A stretch of DNA of 64,000 nt from contig QNQO01000516.1 of NCBI GenBank assembly GCA_003290165.1, positions 310,001 through 374,000 on the forward strand, read 5' to 3'. The position numbers and the translations under genes are program-made. The notes under the pieces were generated by a model. It worked only from the letters and a program-made list of their open reading frames with translations. It ran no database searches and had not been told where the DNA came from. Positions 1 through 12,715 of this stretch are shown here, piece by piece (positions within the stretch are counted from its first letter, which is position 1; every line of letters begins with the position of its first letter). This DNA comes from Berberis thunbergii. Lineage: Eukaryota > Streptophyta > Magnoliopsida > Ranunculales > Berberidaceae.

Positions 1-1811
1 AAAATATGCTGTTGAAATATGAAATAGGCGAGATATGATATATAGCAGAGAAAAATAGATGATTGCATTCTTAATATATGGAGAAGGTATGAGGAGAGAA
101 GTTTTGCATGTCTTGGTGCACATCTCCATGGCAAACTGCTTCTCTTCGTTAGGATAATGGAGAAGTTGACAAGAATATTGAGATGGCCGTGCAGGGAATG
201 GCAAGGAGTGGGAAGAGTCTCAATTTTCTTTTTATTCAATTACCGAAACCAACCCTTTCATCAAAGCAATACTAAGAACTAGCAAGATAAAATGTCAAGA
301 GTTTGCAATGGCGGAGGTGATGAAGTTAACAGTTCTAAGAATACAGTTTTGTTTGTTTTATTTTTATTTTATTTGTTTTGGTTGTTCTTTCTCATTCTTT
401 TCCTATTTAACCGCATCTCATACTTGTTGATTGTGAAAAACCATAACCAAGACCACATATCTCATTACATGAATAGCGTCAAGTACGCCTTCACGATTTT
501 GACTGCCCAATAACCAATTTGGTCGGGGTGAGGAATAACCAGTTACACCAAAAGATGCGGTCAATACAACATGAACCACACCTGTAACTAGAGTCAATTC
601 GCGGGGGTTTTTTAAGCGAAGTCTGCTTTTTTGGTATCCTTCATCTTCAACGAAACACAAAACCAATCTCAGAATTAGTTGTTGTCCTCTAGCTTATTTG
701 TTTCTTACTTTATTCTTTTTTGGAAATTTATTTTGAACCACTAAGCAGATGAATCACCTTTCTATTGCTGAAAACAAATTAAGGTCTTACTTATCCTCTT
801 GAGGTCTTTTTGGGCTAAGACAACAATGTTAGGCAAGAAACTGAAAGCCAGTCCTAATAATCTCAGGTAGAAATCAAAACTCAACCCTTCTTTCCAAGGC
901 TATTAACAAGGAGACAATGCATATACAGATTGTAATTTTGTAGTGAAGTTGGGTGTCTCATTAACCTTCTTTTGAAGGTTACCTTTTATTCTTTGTATAC
1001 CAGTTGGAACATTCTTATTTTAGGACCCTAATACTTGAGGTTACCTCCCTTTGTAAATTCGTAACTGAGCTAAAAGGCATCAATCAACATTAACTTTGGG
1101 GAAAAAAATGATAATTCAACCATGTTTCATGTCAATTAATACTTTTTTGTCATCTATACTCGATAATTCCTCTCACCTACTTATTTTATTGTTGAAGGAA
1201 ATAGTAAGTATATTATGATGCTCGACCGCTCATTTTGTTCTATGCAAGTCATTCTTTCACTTTTCTCACAGCGTAAAACTATTAGAAACCCGTACGAGTC
1301 GTTTCATTAGCAGGTAATATGAATCAAGGCTTAATATGTGTCAGTTTTCAGTGGAACTCCTTTTGTATTGTCATTTATCATCTAACTCAACTTTCTGTGC
1401 AATCATGTCAACTTTGTTTGAACACATACTCCTCTGTGACTAATCATTTTCAATGTTAAATTTCAACTGATCTATTGGCACTCCAGTAGTAGTTTTCTTA
1501 CTTGTATCCTTTGATTACTGCAATCTATCTTGCATGTCAGCATGTCCTTTTGATATTCCATTGCACTTGTCTTTAGGACTTCACCATATATATGCAATTC
1601 ATTCTAAAACGCACGCCTTGCTTTTAGATGTACATCTCCAACCTTCATTTGAAGTTTCAAATGGTTCAGGGTTTTTTTGTTTTGTTTTCCCCTAATTGTA
1701 AATGTATCTAATTTTTAAAATCATGCATTTATGAAGATATTTTTGCTTTTCATAGATGTCAATTAATAAATTCAGCTTGATACTATTAGCCAAGCTAAGC
1801 TGGACTACAAC
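1..1811. other. Non-coding left flank of CACTA transposase
   Basis: AT-rich sequence with only short chance ORFs. No terminal CACTAC motif and no subterminal repeat cluster like the one at 13330-13833 is visible, so the left end of the CACTA element probably lies outside the window or has been lost. The first recognisable coding signal is the transposase start at 1812. Confidence 0.5.
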
Positions 1812-4800
1812 ATGGAAAAATATTGGATTAAGTATAATCGTCTCAGCACCAGATATCAACTAGGACTCCGCAACTTCCTTAATGATGCTTTTGAATTGAT
1901 GTCATTTGATGGAAAGATAAAATGTCCATGCAAGAGGTGTCGTAATAGGCAATTCCAAGTTCATGACACTGTTCATGAACATCTAATCGTTTTTGGGTGG
2001 GATGTTCAGTATGCCAAAGGTATATGGGTATACCACGGTGAATTGGAAGTATTAGATGCAATTGCAGATGAAGAAGATTCAGAGGAAGAGGAAGAAGACG
2101 ATATGGAAGGAATGTTGCATGACGCATTTGGGCAATCACCAATTATGGGTGAACAAGAAGACATCCACCTTGAACCTAATGAAGGGGCAAGGTCATTTTA
2201 CAAATTAGTTGAAGAAGCTGAGCAAGAACTATACCCTGGTTGCAAGAACTTCAACAAGTTGTCTTGCCTTGTCCACTTGTTTCACTTAAAGTATCCAAAT
2301 GGTTGGACCAACAAATCTGTAACTCAACTACTCAAATTTCTGAAAAAGGTGATCCCCCTTGGTGAATGCTTGCCTGATTTGTTCTACAAGGCGAAAAAAA
2401 TTGTGAATGATTTTGGCCTTGGTTATAACTAGATTGATGCTTGTCCCAATGACTGGATTTTGTATCGAAATGAATTTGTGGATGCAATATCATGTCCTGT
2501 ATGGCACTTATCAAAGTGGAAACAAGCAGATGATGGGTCTATTGTACTTACTAGTAAGAGTCGTGGGGTAGCTGCTAAGACAATGTGGCATTTCCTACTT
2601 TTTCCAAGGTTATAGAGTCTATTTATGTCAGCTAAGACAGCATCAAGCATGCATTGGCATGCGGACTCACGAGCACGAGACACTATCCTAAGGCATCCAG
2701 CTGATTCTATGGCCTAGCAACATCTCGACAATCAATTCCCAGACTTTGTTGTTGATGGTCGAAATGTCAAGCTAGGATTGGCAAGTGATGGCTTTAACCC
2801 ATTTGGAACTCTTAGTATTGCCCACAGCACGTGGCCAGTTGTCTTAATTCCATATAATCTACTGCCATGGATGTGTATGAAACAACATTTCTTTATGATG
2901 TCATTGCTTATTCTTGGACCTCGTGCTCCAGGCAATGATATTGATGTATATCTACAACCATTGAATGATGAGGTGAAGGAATTATGGGATGTTGGGCGTC
3001 TAACATACGATGCATCAATGAATGAAAATTTTGTGATGCGTGCAGCTATCTTATGGACAATTAATGACTTTTCTGCATATGCAAACTTGTCTGGGTGGAG
3101 CACAAAAGGCAAGTATGCATGCCCCACTTGCAATGTGGAGACATCACGTCATCATCTGAAAAATTCTCGAAAGTTTTGTTATATGGGTCATCGTCGCTTT
3201 CTAGCTCAGACTCATAGATATAGAATTCAAGTAGAACCATTTGATGACAAGATTGAACTACGATCTCCTCCCCCTAACTTGACTGGGCAACAATTGCTAG
3301 CCGAGGCAAGTAAGGTGATAACGTTTGGGAAGCACCATGCACAAGTAGTTGGCTCTAAGCGCAAAAGGGATGGTGAAGGAGTAATAGGGTTGAAGAAGAA
3401 AAATATTTTCTTTTCATTGCCTTATTGGGAACATTTCTTAATATGTCACAACCTTGATGTGATGCATATCGAGAAGAACATTTGTGAGAGTTTACTTGGA
3501 ATACTACTAAACATGGAAGGGAAAACCAAGGACACGTTGAATGCCCGCTTGGACATGCAAGAACTGAACATCAGGCACGCCCTACATCCAGAAACTACTC
3601 CTGGTAAGGTTCATTTACCTAAGGCATGTTACTCCTTGATCGCGGAAGAGAAAAAACTATTCTGCACAGTGCTCTCCAAGGTTAAAGTGCCAGATGGCTA
3701 TTCAAGTAACTTATCACGATGTGTTCGCGTGAAAGAATGTAAAACATAAGGATTGAAGAGTCATGATTGCTATATATTAATGCAACAACTACTGCCAATA
3801 GCAATTCGCAAAACTCTTCCCAAAGAAGTTAGTACAGTTTTGATAGAGCTAAGTACATATTTTCGTGAATTGTGTTCCAAAACTTGGACAGTTAGTTGCT
3901 ATGGGCAGTTAGAAAGTCATATACCTCTAGTACTTTGTACTTTGTCATCTTGAGAGGAACCCCCCCCCCCCCTCCCCCGCTTTCTTTGATATCATGGACT
4001 TGTCCATACACTTGGCAAGTGAGGCTAAAATGGCAGGACATGTTCACTATCATTGGATGTATTCTATTGAGAGGTGAATCCCCAAACCATGTGTAACTAC
4101 TAATATATCATGTCAAATTATATCTCCCAGATACCTTCACACTTTGAAGTCATATGTGCGCAATCGAAGTCATCCCGAGGGATCAATTGCTGAAGGATAC
4201 CTAGCAGAAGAATGCTTGACATTTTGATCAAGATATTTGAACGATGTCGAGACAAAGTCTAACCGGCCAGTGCGAAATGATGATAATTATGTGCAAGCAC
4301 CACGAGCCTTCCTCAACATTTTCTCATCGCCTGGGCGTAGCATTGGGAAGGCAGAATTTATGAATATTGATGAAGATACGTGGGTACAAATGCATAGATG
4401 GGTGTTATTTAACACATCTGAAATATACACATGTAATGTATGCACGTCTACTATCTCCTCTTCATTTGTTTCTCGACTTTGTAGCACTCTTAGTATCCCT
4501 AATGCATCTTAACCTTTTGTAGAGAACATAAGGAAGCCCTCCGAGAACGATACACGAACAAACGACAAATAGACATTGATCGGATTCAGAACTCTGAGTT
4601 TCCTTAGTGGTTTCGTGATGCTGTGAGTTTTGCCTCGACTAAGTTGTAAAGTCATGTTAACCAAATACTAAGGTTGTGCATTCTTTGGCTTCTAATGAAC
4701 AAGTTAGTAGTTCTGATGAACCTAATAATGTTGAACACATGTCGTGGGGTCATTCCAAAGTTGTTCGCAAGTTTAAAAAATACCTTATTAATGGGTGTAG

Positions 4801-5296
4801 GTATCACACGCAGTGTGCCGATAGGAGAAGTAAAACCCAAAACAGTAGAGTTGTACTCTCTGCAAGTTGCACTAATTATGGAACGGTTAATGACAGTTCC
4901 CCCACAACATTAGATGTGACGTACTATGGCGTGTTGACTAACATCACAGAGCTGGATTTCGGAAGAGGGCGAAATGTAGTGCTATTTAGATGTGATTGGG
5001 TTGATAGGCGTGACATTGGAGTAGACGAGTTAGGATTCACAATCGTGAAACTTAATCGACTACTACATACTGACGAACCCCACATTCTCATTTCACAAGC
5101 GAAACAAGTCTTTTATGTACAAGATCATGTTAAAACTGATTTGCACGTTCCTGTTAAGATAAAGCCTAGAGAATTTTATGATGTCAATGGAGAGTCTTCT
5201 ATATCCACTGAAGAAGAACTTGTTGAATCTGACTCCTCTCCTATTAGAAAGTTGGATAATATGGCTGGTGATGAAGATATTGTAATAGAGTGTTAA
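1812..5296 (+). pseudogene. CACTA transposase (TNP2/TnpD type), decayed
   Basis: This would be the DNA-cutting transposase of the CACTA element. The first part (1812-2432) has the transposase-associated domain with the cysteine cluster CPCKRCRNR and the HEHL motif, then an acidic stretch and a MLHDAFG motif. The same frame runs on after a TAG at 2430 through IDACPNDW, further TAGs near 2614 and 2716, and a TNP2 core (2778-3749: SDGFNPFG, YNLLPWMCMK, CPTCN, LDVMHIEKN). DUF4218-like sequence follows (3753-4260: KSHDCYILMQQLLPIAIR, PEGSIAEGYLAEECL), then a DUF4216-like C-terminus (4676-5296: VTYYGVL, VLFRCDWVD, QVFYVQD). A C-rich run at 3961-3977 sits inside DUF4218. Multiple in-frame stops make it a pseudogene. 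Domain order is that of plant CACTA transposases. Confidence 0.9.
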
Positions 5297-5759
5297 CAAG
5301 TTGGGTTTCCTAAGTTCATTGATTTGTATGAAGTTGTCATTCATATTTTAAAGTTTGAGCACATTATATGCATCTCAACTTGAATGCTATTTTATTCTAT
5401 GCACATTATATGACTGCTACTTATATTTTATTCAATGAATGAATATATGTGATTCAGTCTATTTGGCTTTATGGTTGAAAATAATTTGATGTTGCTTTTT
5501 GAACTTATATTTTTTCTATGCATGAATATGTGCAATCTTGAATGTTATACAAAGTTAAAAAATAACTAGATATGAAGCGTCCAACTCAAAGAGGACAGCT
5601 GCATTATCGAAGATCCAGCTTTTTACAGCATGCTTCTACTTCACAAGCTGTATCAAGTTAGGAAAGGTCACATCATGTGTTCTATCTCATACAGATAGTG
5701 TATCTCTGAGACTATTAGTCTCTCTATTGCTGGAGAGGACCAGCCTCTATATGATGATC
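5297..5759 (+). other. Spacer between the two CACTA ORFs
   Basis: AT-rich, with repeated TGCATG/ATATG-type words and no convincing reading frame. It lies between the transposase stop and the first conserved segment of the second ORF, where CACTA elements usually carry intergenic or intron sequence. Confidence 0.4.
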
Positions 5760-7635
5760 AACAAGACTTTGGTGATCATGATATCAATGAAATGGAACAA
5801 CAATTAGAGAGAAGTGCGGATGGAAGCCAATCTAGAAGGCATAAGGAGACATCTGTATGTATAGGTAATGTTTGCCGACTTATCGCAACTTTATAATATT
5901 TTATTTCAAAAATGATAGAGTTTGAGCCAATCGAAGTTATTTGTAATATTCATGTTATCTAGCTTATTTAACTTTGGTGCCACTGGAATTGCAGCACGAC
6001 GATATAAGAAACGCAGAGGTTCTCATCAATATGATGTCCCATATCAGACAAAATTGATTGTGGTGAAATGCAATGCCTTTGGACAACCTATCGGCAAGAC
6101 TGCGGCAAAAGTATCAACAGAAATATGTATTATCGCACAGGATGGAAGTAAGGTGCCTCTTTTACCTTGCAAATGGCCGAAAATTTCACAAAATGTGAAG
6201 AAACAATTTGGAGGATCATATTGGTAATAGTCACCAAGTTCAATAATTTACTATATAGCTAATTTTTGCAAAATTTTTCTCTATATTACTTAATATAGCT
6301 TGATAATTATTGTAATCCTACAATTTTGTCACAGACAAAGTTCTCATTCCAAAACTGTACGGAGAAAACTAAGCTCTCTGTCTATCTTGAGCAGTGGTTT
6401 TGTTTATAATTTGATCATTAGTGTTTTTATATATCTCATGTGATTATATTATACTCTAAAAAAACTTGCTTTTAAAATTTAATAGAAATGGGTCCAAACT
6501 AAAGCTAGAGACTGTTGGAAACAATGGAAGCACTATTTGTTAATGGAATATCATAGTTATGATCGACCAATTGAGCAACAATATGAGCACACTGATGATG
6601 GGGTGGATAAGGCCTAGTGGCGGAAGTTTGTAGACTATTGGAGGAGTGAAAATTTTAAGGTGTATATGTTAAGTACTGTAGTGTTACTAGTAGGATAATT
6701 CATATGGTTGAAAGGAAATGAAACTCTGAATTTGTATTTGCATGCAAAAAGTCAATGCACAAAATAAAGAAAATCGCGCCCAGTTGAAGATGATTCATCG
6801 ATGCGGAACCATGTCATTTGCACGTAAATGGGGGGAAGAGGTAACATTTTTTTCCAATGATTGTGATATAAAATGTATGTTATGTGATATGCAACTCATA
6901 TATGACCCCTTAATGTACGAAGATGTAATAGCTTATGTATATTTTTTTTCATGTAATTTGTATTATTCTAGAGAGAAATGAACCCAAATGGGCAAGAACC
7001 AGATCGTATGCACATGTTCTACATAACATACACATTATCTGATGGATCATTCTCTCAGCCTGAAACAGCAAGGAGATATGTACGTTATATTCTATGCAAT
7101 AATATGAATGTACCTAGTTAATGTGCTGCTAAATTGTTGTTAACCGTCATGATCTGTCTATTTGATCATTTATAGTTTATGGCTATGCGCATCTCTTTTG
7201 CTGCAGGCGCGTGCAGCCAACAAATGGCAGGGAATGAATAGGGAGGAGGCGTTTCCAGATGTGATGGGGGAGGATGGACATGGGAGGGCCAAGATGTATG
7301 GGGTTGGCGTCACTCCAAAAATGCTCCGCAATGAAGATTGCCAACATCATGAGCAAATGAATGAGGTCGTTCAGAGAATGGCGGATGAAGCACATGCCAA
7401 AGTACGTGAACTAGAGGAATCACATGAGCATACTAAGCAAGAGCTGATTCCAGCTCATGAACGAACAAAACAGGAATTGATTGCATCAAATGATGCAACT
7501 GCACAAGAGCTCGTAGCTACCAAGAAAAAGCTAGTTGAGTCTATGTCCATTGATCTTGAGGCAATTAGAGCATTCATGACAAGCATCCAACCTCTAATGG
7601 TATCTATGATGCAGCCAAGCAGGGTGAGTAATTAA
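5760..7635 (+). pseudogene. CACTA second ORF (plant En/Spm Transposase_24-like), split exons
   Basis: A run of short conserved blocks separated by AT-rich intron-like gaps. Blocks: about 5985-6226 (RRYKKRRGSHQYDVPYQTK, then IGKTAAKVSTE, ending CKWPKISQNVKKQFGGSYW); about 6486-6660 (KARDCWKQWKHYL, WRKFVDYW); about 6742-6842 (NKENRAQLKMIHRCGTMSFA); about 6969-7077 (PDRMHMFYITYTLSDGSF); and 7210-7635, a C-terminal coiled coil rich in E, K, H and Q with repeated ELI/TKQEL units. This order is typical of the Ptta/En/Spm Transposase_24 family, thought to act with the main transposase on element ends. A TAG near 6617 and lack of a single open frame argue against function. Exon borders were not resolved. 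Confidence 0.75.
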
Positions 7636-7927
7636 ACTTAACCATATGCACCTAAATACATGAAACTAATCTTATATTGCTTTTTTTTTTGTTAAACTTA
7701 GGCAAGCTATTTGTTGTTGATACACGAAACTAAGCCTATACAGTAATTAAACTTAGCCAAGCTATATATGAAACTAATCCTATATAGTAATTAAACTTAG
7801 CCAATTTTTGTTTGCTGTCATTTTTTGTTTGCTACCAGTTTTTGTTTGCTGCAAGTTTTTTGTAGCATCTGGAAAGTCAATTGCCTTTGATTGCGGTTTG
7901 GAACAATATCCAACATCTTAGACACTT
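7636..7927 (+). other. CACTA internal non-coding sequence with short direct repeats
   Basis: Contains repeated words such as GTAATTAAACTTAGCCAAGC, AAACTAATCCTATAT and TTTTTGTTTGCTG in tandem-like order. It reads as intron or 3' non-coding sequence of the CACTA element, interrupted at 7932 by the solo LTR. Confidence 0.4.
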
Positions 7928-7932
7928 GAAGG

Positions 7933-9735
7933 TGATGCAGATTTAACTAACCTAAATAAATAGGTTAATTTAACCTACTTGTAATAACTGCAAGTGCACA
8001 GTGTCTAATTAGTAGACAATGGCAAGTACAGGTCGATCCCACAAGGACTGTGGTTGCAATTAAATTTCAAGGTTTATTTAAACTAATTTAAATTGGGGTT
8101 ACAGCAATTAAAATATCTAAACTAAAAATCAAATTAAAAACAAAATAAAAAGTTTTAAAGAATATGAGAAAGGAGACCAAGGCGTTGAATCCACCACAGG
8201 TTCTTTGAGATTTGTGTAATCAAAAATATTGTTTTCAAGATTTAACATGACTAACCTAAAGATTAATCTAAGTTCACAATTGATTTCAGCATAGGTATAA
8301 ATCCCTAGAATTGCGTGTCTTCTTACGGCACACACAATCACAGATTTATTTTAACTAATCCTAATCCCTAGCATTGCGTGTCTTCTTACGGCACACACAA
8401 TCACAGATTCAGATTAATTGATTAAATCAGGCTTTTGAATTTCAACAAAGTGTACTTCTAACTACCGACTAGTCTAGATAATTAATCAGGATATAATCGG
8501 TGAAAGCAATTTATTAAAATCATAAATCAAATGTGTTTAACGTTAAGCATAAAGAAAATAATAAATTTAAATACACAAACTCTAGGAAATCCTGTGGTTT
8601 CATCGTAGCCTTGGCGAAGGGTTTAGCTATCCATGGTAGTGGTATTCATCTCCTCGTGATGTGGTACGCCGCAACTCATCTCTGCACGGACGCGAATCTC
8701 GAGGAAAAGGACTACACAAGGTCTGTGGTGGTATAGAGCAGAACCGGGGGTGCCAATAGCGTAAAAACAGAATTTTGAATCTTTCCCGCCAGAAATCGCG
8801 CGGTTGGGCTGGCTCGTCTTCTCCAGCGAGACGCCGCTCTGTTCCGCGCTGTTGCGGCTTCTTCGCGAGCTCCTCGTGATCCCTGACTTGCCCTGGTACC
8901 TGCAAAAGAGAGATAGGATGAAGAACAGAGAAGTTAACGCAAGAAAACAAAGGAGGAGGCGAGACAGAGAGCTCTGTCTCGCGGCAGTGGCGCTTCTCGC
9001 TTGGTCTGTTGGCGAGGTTGGAGCAGAGAGAGAGAGCCAGGAAGGAGGGAGAGACCCTGGAGAAGAGAGGAAAGTAGGAAGGAGACCGAGAGAGGAGAGA
9101 AACAGGGGCGAGGCGGAACAGAGTCGCGGTGGTTGCGGCTCTGTTTCGCGGCTGTGGTGGTCGTTGCGATTCTGGTGGCGAGGTTGCTGGATGGTGGATG
9201 GCGTTGGTGAGGATGATGGAACAGGGAGAGGGATGGTAGGAGGTGGAGGCTGTTGGTGTGCGAAACAGGGTGAGGATGCGGCGGCTGATGGTAGAGGACG
9301 AGGAGGAAGGGTGATGACGGGATTATCGCGCTGCCGGCTCTCCTATCGAGCGAGGATTGCCGGCAGGGTGGTGTGGTGGCTGGAAAAGAGATGAGGGGAG
9401 AGGGGCTGTGGAAGAGGAGAGAATCCAGAGATCCCTCTTCTCTAAGATTAGGGGAGCTAAATAGGGTTCTATTATCTTGGGCTTGGGTTTTTAGGTTAGT
9501 ATTTTTGGATTTGGGCTTAGGCTAATTTAGGTGGATCTAGGTTTAGATATGTGACTCTCTGCTTTGTACCACCACTAGAATCGACCAATTGTCTGTCGCC
9601 TTAATACCATTTCATCGTTAACGCTCAAATTCCTGCCAAGACATGAAAACGAAATAATTATTATAAATTATAATAATCGAAACACTAACATATATAAATT
9701 AAGGGATATATTATGTAATAATTATATGAATATCA
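7933..9735 (-). mobile_element. Solo LTR, Athila-like Ty3/gypsy
   Basis: Starts TGATGCAG and ends TATCA, and is flanked by perfect 5-bp duplications GAAGG (7928-7932 and 9736-9740). No internal domain lies beside it, so it is a solo LTR, the usual product of LTR-LTR recombination. Its architecture matches the LTRs at 40085-41642 and 46332-47880: TGATGC start, GATCCCACAAGGACT-type segment near the left, AT-rich middle, GC-rich purine-rich segment near the right (8780-9420), AT-rich tail ending in ATCA. Orientation is inferred from that match to the minus-strand element. Length 1803 bp, about 250 bp longer than those LTRs, so it is a related rather than the same family. Confidence 0.85.
8300..8409. 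repeat. Two-copy tandem repeat inside the solo LTR
   Basis: The segment AATCCCTAG(A/C)ATTGCGTG followed by TCTTCTTACGGCACACACA occurs twice, starting near 8300 and 8363, about 63 bp apart. It is nearly identical between copies, so it is a recent local duplication within the LTR. Confidence 0.85.
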
Positions 9736-9779
9736 GAAGGCACAACACATAAATAAAGATCCCTTGCTTCTCATAATGC

Positions 9780-11515
9780 ACACTGAATTTCAAAGAAGGC
9801 ATAACTCCAACTGAAGGTAGTTCTGGGGGAATTCTTTCTATGGGGACAAACATAAATGGGACTAGCTTGATTCTCTCTTCTCCTTATTCATCTAAAGTCT
9901 TGTGCAGACAATTGGGAATGGACTCCAACAAATGTGTATTTCCCTAATGCTTATTCATCTCAATTATGGGCTGAGCTTCATGAAACTAGGGGTTATTTTT
10001 TAACACTCCTTGGCTGCTAGGAGGTGATTTCAATGTTATTAAAGATGTAGATGAAAAGATTGAGACAGGTAGTAGGGTTTATAGAAGGAGACAGTTTGTT
10101 GATTTCATTCAAGGGCTTAGTCTTTGTGATTTCATCCTTAAAGGGGGGGTTCTTTTACTTGATGCAATAACCAAAGGCAACCTTCCCTATCTAGGCTCGA
10201 TATATTTCTCTGTAGCATTGAATGGGTTGGAATTGTTACTGGAAATTGGTGGTTCCGATCACCACGCTATTTGTTTGAAGCACAATGTTAATCTAGGTGG
10301 TTCCAAACCATTTCATCTTGAAAGAATGTGATACGAGCACCAATCTTTTCTCCATGATATTAAAAGTTTCTAGAACTCCATTACTCATCATGGGTGAGGC
10401 GGCTTTGTTCATGAAAAACTCTTAAATCGCACAAATCGTTTCTTAAAACATGGAATAAAGATGCTTTTGAAAAACTCCATACCCTGATTGATGATGCACA
10501 ATCCCTACTCATCAATTTGACTTGGTGGAAGAAGACAGGGAATTAAATGACAACGAATGGGCCCAAAGAATTGATATCAAAACTAAATTGAATAAGTTTA
10601 TGGAAGAGGAAGGTTGAGGCCAAATAGGGTAGATATGGAAATATTGCCCCAAATTGTTTCATAAGATTGCAAATCATAGAAGAGTGTCCAACTCCATATT
10701 GCATATTAGCATTGATGGTGAAGTGTGTATAGACCAACAACTGATTTCCAATCGCATTCTGCAGTTTTATTCTCAACTCTAGAAATATGAATGGAGACTT
10801 TACACCAACCTGTGTTTAAAGGATTGTGGATACCTCTTCTTCTACCATTCATTGTAACATCTCTAAAGCTGAAGTGATTTCTGCCATGCAACAGCTTGAA
10901 GGGGATGTGGCTCCTAGTCTTGATGGTTTTCCTAGGGATTTTGTTCATAAAATGATGTGAAGTCATGAGGACTGATGTGATGAGAGTTATAGAGAAATTA
11001 AACTCCAATGGTTTTCGGGAATGGAGACTAAACACTACTTTGATTTCTCTTATTCCTAAAATCAAATTACAAGTCTCTACTGTAGATTTCAGACCAAGTT
11101 GTTCTTCATTCTATCTATAAAATTAATATCGAAGACCTTATCTAGTAGGCTTAATAAGGGTGCTGCCACAGATCATCTCCCCTTCTCAATTTGCAGGGAC
11201 TGAAAGAGGCAACTCATTGATGGTGCACTCATTGCCAATGAGATATTGATTCTAGATTAAGGGAGATAAGCATGGATTGATGATTAAAGTTGACTTCTAT
11301 AAAGCTTGTGATTCAGTCACCTGAAAACATGACGGGGGCTTTTGGGTTTGGAGGGAAATGGATAGCATCTCTACTACATTTCTATTGTTGTAAATGTTTT
11401 CCCCACTGGTCAATTTTGATCTTCAAGAAGGATTAGAAAAAATAACCCCCTCTCTCCTTTCTTCTTTTCCATTGCAGCTTCAGGAAGTTGGTGTCAGATG
11501 CTTATTGATTGTTGA
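9780..11515 (+). pseudogene. L1-type LINE fragment (endonuclease + reverse transcriptase)
   Basis: Conserved blocks are recognisable in shifting plus frames: endonuclease part about 9795-10330 (SSGGILSLWG, GGDFNVIKDVDEK, FVDFIQGLSLCDF, then a degraded SDHHA-like end), a spacer with WWKKTGN and NEWAQRIDIK, then reverse transcriptase about 10850-11510 (SLDGFPRDFVHK, LISLIPKIK, DFRPS, KVDFYKACDSV, NPLSPFLFF). In intact plant L1 elements these belong to ORF2, which nicks the target and copies RNA. Upstream endonuclease sequence and everything after the early RT motifs are missing, and many stops and frameshifts are present. It lies immediately right of the solo LTR, within CACTA DNA. Confidence 0.85.
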
Positions 11516-12409
11516 ATTATGAACTTTAGATAAGCAAATAATAACATAACTTTCCTGCTCAACTTGGTTGAACATTCTGCCAACTTATTGATTGTTTTCT
11601 GCTTATTGATTGAACATAACTTTTCTGCTTAAGAAATTTTTGTATTGGAAGTTGGGTACTTCGAGATAATATACATCTCTAGAAAGCAGTATGTAGGCAG
11701 TTATACATGTATTTGAGTTTGAATACACAAGGGGTAATTTTTCCTGTTATGCGATCATTTGTAAATAGTTCCACCATACCACAGAGATAGGCATATATGA
11801 ATGGAGTTCAAGTAGTATTGAGTGCGAGGATGGGAAGCAAGCCAATTTTTTGTTATTGGCATTATTCATGAGAATTCTAAGTATTTGATCACCCGAGGTT
11901 TTATGTTGAGTTCCAAGATTTTGCCTAGGGGGTTCCTACCAAAATTTATCGATTCTTTGTACCCTTCATCTTCTACTACCTTATTATCAGGTTTTCATGT
12001 TGTCTGTATAGGCTGATTTGTTGTTTCTTAGACAACATATCTCCTTACCCAGACATGCTACCATACCCCATCACTGTTTTTGTTTCACCACCATCTTTTA
12101 CCTATGTCCTGCATGCCTAATACTAGTTCAAAGCGAGGGGTTGATGATGGCAGTGCCTCAGTGGATGGCTTATGTAACTAATACCATCCCAATCCTCCTA
12201 TGCTCTTGTTGAAGTTATAACATTTCAAATTCTATATGCACGAACTGTCTTCTCCAACTTTGCTCTAACTTCTAAATTGGCATCGGTATTGAACATTCTG
12301 TCAACTTATTTATTGGTTGAACATAATCTTTAGATAAGCTTATTGATTGTTTTCTGCTCAACTTGGTTGAACATTGTGCTATAATTTTGATATGCAATAT
12401 AATTACTTT
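11516..12409. repeat. AT-rich CACTA segment with a duplicated block
   Basis: A block containing CTTTAGATAAGC, CTGCTCAACTTGGTTGAACA and TTATTGATTGTTTTCTGC appears near 11518-11640 and again near 12285-12420. The ~650 bp between them shows no recognisable coding sequence. The arrangement suggests either a local duplication or an insertion that copied its flanks. Confidence 0.5.
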
Positions 12410-12715
12410 CTCTGCTCAACTTGAATGCTGGGATGCTTGAATGCTGCTAGTATGCTTGAATATTTGAATGCTTGAATGCTGCTAGCATGTTTGAATGCTA
12501 GTATGTTGCTAGTAGGTATACCAGTATGCTAGTAGTATGCCAGTATGCTACCAATATGCTGCTAGTATACTTGAATGGCAGTATGCTGCTAGTAGGAATG
12601 CCAGTATGCCAATATGCTGCTAGAAGGAATGCCAGTATGCTGCTAGTAGGAATGCTAGTTTGAATGCTAATTTGAATGTTGCTTGAATGCCAGTATGCTG
12701 TTTGAATTTATTTCA
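12410..12715. repeat. Degenerate minisatellite (TGAATGCTGCTAGTATGC-like)
   Basis: About 300 bp built from short permuted units: CTTGAATGCTG, CTAGTATGC, GGAATGCCAGTATGC, TGCTGCTAGTAGG. Units vary between roughly 9 and 25 bp and are interspersed rather than strictly head-to-tail. No ORF explains it. It lies upstream of the CACTA subterminal repeats. Confidence 0.8.

Noticed and set aside
292..513. 73-codon ORF with a hydrophobic stretch
   Set aside because: Phe/Leu-rich composition follows from a T-rich tract. No family resemblance and no conserved context.
3896..4096. 66-codon ORF with a poly-Pro run
   Set aside because: Out-of-frame reading of the C-run within the DUF4218 part of the CACTA transposase pseudogene.
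8300..8409. Possible LTR-element primer-site duplication
   Set aside because: It lies well inside the LTR and is a simple local tandem duplication.
8627..8950. 107-codon minus-strand ORF
   Set aside because: Overlaps the same LTR block on the other strand, with no recognisable domain.
8804..9394. 196-codon plus-strand ORF
   Set aside because: Lies inside the solo LTR in its purine-rich block. The Arg/Gly/Glu-rich translation is a composition effect.
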